This document shows, in pieces, positions 63,064 through 64,000 of a stretch of DNA of 64,000 nucleotides. The stretch covers positions 165,911 through 229,910 of the forward strand of contig NZ_WHVW01000003.1 of NCBI RefSeq assembly GCF_009651005.1, written 5' to 3'. The first letter of the stretch is position 1; each line of letters opens with the position of its first letter. A model generated the notes under the pieces. The model saw only the letters and a program-made list of their open reading frames with translations. It ran no database searches and had not been told where the DNA came from. The DNA is from Sporosarcina obsidiansis. GTDB lineage: Bacteria; Bacillota; Bacilli; Bacillales_A; Planococcaceae. The translations under genes were made by a program, and so were the position numbers.

Positions 63064-63717
63064 TCAGATGGACTGTATGGCTTCAGAAAAGGCCTGCGTC
63101 GCTTTCATTGGTTCATCAGCAGATGCGATAGAAGAAATAATTGCGACTCCGTCAGCACCCGCTAGCAGAACAGGAGCAAAATTATCAATGGAGATACCAC
63201 CGATCCCTACAATTGGCATGTCAGGAAAAGATGTATGAATATCCTTGACGAGTGTAGAACCGACAACAGCCGAAGCATCTAACTTCGTTGCTGTAGGATA
63301 GATAGGCCCGAGTCCTACATAGTCGGCACCGATCGATTGCGCCAGTTGGACCTCGTTAGCATTATGAGTGGAAACACCTAGCCATTTGTCAGGGCCGATA
63401 CGCTTGCGGACGCTGCTCGCTAGCTCATCATCTTGACCGACATGTACACCGTCTGCATTAATAGCTAATGCTAAATCCACATCATCGTTGATAATAAAAG
63501 GAATGCGGTACAATCGACACAATGCCTGGCATTTTTTCGCGAAACCGAGTAAGGCATCTCCTTCTAATGCATGTTCTCCTTTTTCGCGCAACTGAAAGCA
63601 AGTAATGCCTCCGCGAAGTGCTGCTTCTAAAACGGCTAGGGGCTCTTGTTCTTTAGCGTTTGGAGTCCCCATAACAAAATAAAGACTCAATGCTTTTCGC
63701 ACTTCATCGTTTCTCAA
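63064..63717 (-). CDS. thiE: Thiamine-phosphate synthase
   Basis: A 217-residue TIM barrel that joins HMP pyrophosphate and thiazole phosphate into thiamine phosphate. Conserved parts are CFQLREKG, IINDDVDLALAINADGVHVGQDD, LGVSTHNANE, YVGLGPIYPTATK and GIGGIS. The start is TTG 63717, directly after the thiD stop (TGATTG) and 8 bases from GGAGATG. Confidence 0.95.
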   Translation of the reverse strand: MRNDEVRKALSLYFVMGTPNAKEQEPLAVLEAALRGGITCFQLREKGEHALEGDALLGFAKKCQALCRLYRIPFIINDDVDLALAINADGVHVGQDDELASSVRKRIGPDKWLGVSTHNANEVQLAQSIGADYVGLGPIYPTATKLDASAVVGSTLVKDIHTSFPDMPIVGIGGISIDNFAPVLLAGADGVAIISSIASADEPMKATQAFSEAIQSI

Positions 63718-64000
63718 TCAGAGCATCTCCTTTTTCAACTTCGCATACGCCCAGTGGTTAGTCGGGCCGTGGCCTGAGCCAATTCGTAAGCCATCTTCAA
63801 TCGCAGCTTGAATGAATTGTTTTGCCTCTGCAACCGAGTCTGAAATAGAACAGCCCTTGGCAATAAACCCAGTCAAGGCAGCTGCAAAGGTACAGCCTGT
63901 TCCATGCGTATCTTTCGTATGGACCCAAGGTGTAGTCATCGTGAACGATTGACCATCACAATCGACAAAGTAATCCTTTGCCTCGAGCACATCATTACGG
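63718..64000 (-). CDS. thiD: Hydroxymethylpyrimidine (phosphate) kinase, C-terminal part
   Basis: The last 93 residues of a ribokinase-family enzyme, open to the window edge. The catalytic anion-hole motif DTHGTGCTFAAALTGFIAKG and the terminal HGPTNHWAY fit ThiD, which phosphorylates HMP and HMP phosphate for thiamine synthesis. The GTG at 63988-63990 is internal. It abuts thiE in a thiD-thiE-thiW arrangement. Confidence 0.9.
   Translation of the reverse strand, partial: RNDVLEAKDYFVDCDGQSFTMTTPWVHTKDTHGTGCTFAAALTGFIAKGCSISDSVAEAKQFIQAAIEDGLRIGSGHGPTNHWAYAKLKKEML

Overview
The window looks like chromosome of a low-to-mid GC, endospore-forming Bacillota, most likely Planococcaceae (Sporosarcina-like). 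Pointers are a cotJ spore-coat operon, a large sigma-B-type catalase, an SLH-anchored surface protein, Des/DesK/DesR, RsbQ, YtxJ, a tRNA-Trp T-box and many TTG/GTG starts behind strong Shine-Dalgarno sites. The genus is inferred from gene content, not from a marker gene. I saw no rRNA, tRNA, CRISPR array, prophage or insertion sequence.

Layout. 1-1.6 kb: end of a polar amino-acid ABC transporter and an alkyltransferase-like DNA-repair protein. 1.7-4.4 kb: kynU-kynB-kynA, tryptophan to anthranilate. 4.5-9.3 kb: SLH/SGNH surface hydrolase, dicarboxylate symporter, MarR regulator with MFS exporter. 9.3-11.1 kb: RsbQ hydrolase coupled to an RsbP-like PAS fused to a diguanylate cyclase. 11.2-18.5 kb: F420-ligase-like protein, LysR regulator, sigma-B-type catalase, ABC1 kinase, cotJABC. 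19-34 kb: EAL-HDOD protein, BCCT transporter, ABC ATPase, phospholipase-D-like protein, chemoreceptor, a second diguanylate cyclase, methyltransferase, nucleobase permease and a PAS-GGDEF-EAL protein. 34-41 kb: RluF-type pseudouridine synthase, then a promoter, Trp T-box and trpEDCFBA without trpG. 41.4-50.8 kb: a dpp/opp-type peptide transporter, ykfABC murein-peptide recycling genes and ykhA. 50.9-53.5 kb: a ytr-like ABC operon with its own GntR repressor. 53.6-57.8 kb: a 30-residue membrane peptide, DUF2207 protein, MscL, PAP2 phosphatase, YtxJ. 58-61 kb: des-desK-desR. 61-64 kb: D-serine dehydratase and a thi cluster (thiD fragment, thiE, thiW).

The genes group into a few themes: tryptophan breakdown and synthesis in one window; cell-wall peptide import and recycling; membrane-fluidity control; and cyclic-di-GMP signalling (two GGDEF proteins, one GGDEF-EAL, one EAL-HDOD).

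The most unusual signals are the RsbQ/PAS-GGDEF pair; two intergenic arrays of degenerate units with almost exact 21-bp spacing (41216-41352 and 50122-50258, opposite orientation); a cotJA gene whose only ATG is one base out of frame; and a 129-bp palindromic element lying between two identical terminator hairpins.
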